Positions 63,209 to 64,000 of a stretch of DNA of 64,000 bases are shown here, in pieces (positions within the stretch are counted from its first letter, which is position 1; each line of letters opens with the position of its first letter). The stretch lies in NCBI RefSeq assembly GCF_000382405.1, contig NZ_KB908276.1:1-64000 (forward strand), written 5' to 3'. The position numbers and the translations under genes were made by a program. The notes beneath the pieces are model-generated. The model was not told where the DNA came from and did not search any database. It saw only the letters and a list, made by a program, of their open reading frames with translations. The DNA comes from Mycobacterium sp. 141. Its GTDB lineage: Bacteria > Actinomycetota > Actinomycetes > Mycobacteriales > Mycobacteriaceae.

Positions 63209-64000
63209 CGACCGGCCGACGGCCTCGGGCAGTGGTTGTCGGAGCCACCTTCGGCGCGGTGTATGCCGAGGCATTGTCGCTGCCGGACTCGCCGGTGGAT
63301 CTGGTGGCGCTGGTGTCAACCGGCTCCTCGGCGTCGGCGGATTTGGCCCGCAGCGTCGGCGTGCCGCTGTACACAAATATCGATGACTTGGACGACGTGG
63401 ATATTGCCTTCGTCGTCGTGCGCTCGGGTGTCGTTGGCGGCCAAGGCGTTCAGATCAGCGAGGAGTTGTTGAGCCGAGGGATCCACGTTCTGCAAGAGCA
63501 ACCGGTCCACGCCGACGAGATCTTGGCGCTGCTTCGGACAGCAAGAGCGAATTCTGTGCTGTACGCAGTCAACGACTTCTATAGCCACGTTGAATCGGTG
63601 CGTCAGTTCGTATCCGCTGCACGCTCATTGGCGGCGCGATCACCGATCGACTATGTCCACGCGCGATGTTCCCTACAGGTGATCTTTCCACTGTTCACCG
63701 TGCTGGCAAGTTTTGTCGGGCCGCTGTCCCCGGCTAGGGTAGTGGTCGCAGACCACTCGGGCGGCCCGTTCGCATCCGGCCGAATATACTTGGGTCCAGT
63801 GCAAGTCGATATTCTCGTACAGAATGAACTGTGCGCGAGCGATCCCGATGGCTACGCCCGGTTGATGCACACTGTCGCTGTAGGAACCTCAGCGGGAGAA
63901 CTGGTTCTCGAACACACTCACGGGTCGACGTGGTGGTACCCCAGACTGCATCCTGCTGATGACGAAGTGGACCGACCGCTGACTGAACTCGTCGGTGTTG
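63205..64000 (+). CDS. Thiazolinyl imine reductase (PchG/YbtU/Irp3-like), cut by window edge
   Basis: The first 265 residues of a Gfo/Idh/MocA-type NADPH oxidoreductase of the thiazolinyl imide reductase family: RAVVVGATFGAVYAEAL, LVALVSTGSSASADLARSVG, IDDLDDVDIAFVVVRSGVVG, and GIHVLQEQPVHADEI. Relatives reduce a thiazoline to a thiazolidine while it is bound to the synthetase in pyochelin and yersiniabactin assembly. GTG start at 63205 overlaps the preceding stop. The end lies beyond the window. Its presence is strong support for a thiazoline/thiazolidine product. Confidence 0.85.
   Translation, partial: MTTGRRPRAVVVGATFGAVYAEALSLPDSPVDLVALVSTGSSASADLARSVGVPLYTNIDDLDDVDIAFVVVRSGVVGGQGVQISEELLSRGIHVLQEQPVHADEILALLRTARANSVLYAVNDFYSHVESVRQFVSAARSLAARSPIDYVHARCSLQVIFPLFTVLASFVGPLSPARVVVADHSGGPFASGRIYLGPVQVDILVQNELCASDPDGYARLMHTVAVGTSAGELVLEHTHGSTWWYPRLHPADDEVDRPLTELVGV

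Overview
The window is high-GC actinobacterial DNA and looks like a fast-growing mycobacterium (Mycolicibacterium type) or a close relative in the Mycobacteriales. The supporting genes are a PknK-type kinase fused to a MalT-like ATPase, a second mycobacterial type II topoisomerase pair of the TopoN/TopoM kind, a WhiB3-like protein, a dodecin, a MerR/Hsp20 heat-shock pair and Zur-type boxes of mycobacterial form. I saw no rRNA, tRNA, CRISPR array or intact insertion sequence.

Left part (1-20 kb): a G/T-skewed, probably chimeric SDR gene; PPOX-fold flavoproteins; PknK; a SoxR regulator divergent from a PhzS-like flavin monooxygenase, with a MerR-type 19-bp-spacer promoter between them; a dodecin; an SDR; the topoisomerase pair; and a YigZ protein. 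A worn stretch at 15.5-20.1 kb is bounded by two diverged direct copies of a ~185-bp element. It holds a pdxS gene with its middle deleted, whiB, a flavin amine oxidase, a stub of an amino-acid permease and a LuxR regulator.

Middle part (20-41 kb): a two-gene sodium:solute symporter sits just upstream of a full but divergent urease operon (ureAB fusion, C, E, F, G, D). After it come an XRE regulator, two MFS exporters with GntR and MarR regulators and visible operators, a DsbA-like secreted protein, the MerR/Hsp20 pair, a PAS-ANTAR regulator, an M24 peptidase, UppP, several SDRs (one frameshifted) and a Trp/Pro-rich secreted protein. Small gene stubs (alcohol dehydrogenase, acyl-CoA dehydrogenase) point to repeated gene loss.

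Right part (41.4-64 kb): the most interesting block, a zinc-starvation island. Three near-identical 15-bp Zur-type boxes (41402, 45220, 47321) control (i) a zinc-independent class I fructose-bisphosphate aldolase followed by a chelatase-like AAA+/VWA pair, (ii) a divergent pair of cysteine-free ribosomal protein L36 and a CobW-like protein with no Walker A motif, and (iii) a divergent pair of a SAM methyltransferase and a large NRPS operon. The NRPS begins with a fatty-acyl-AMP-ligase-like module, has two cysteine-type adenylation domains, several heterocyclisation domains and a Cys-nucleophile thioesterase, and continues into a saccharopine-dehydrogenase-like reductase and a thiazolinyl imine reductase that is cut by the window edge. 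Together these suggest a thiazoline/thiazolidine metallophore, probably for zinc, made alongside zinc-sparing replacement proteins. No transporter for it is inside the window.
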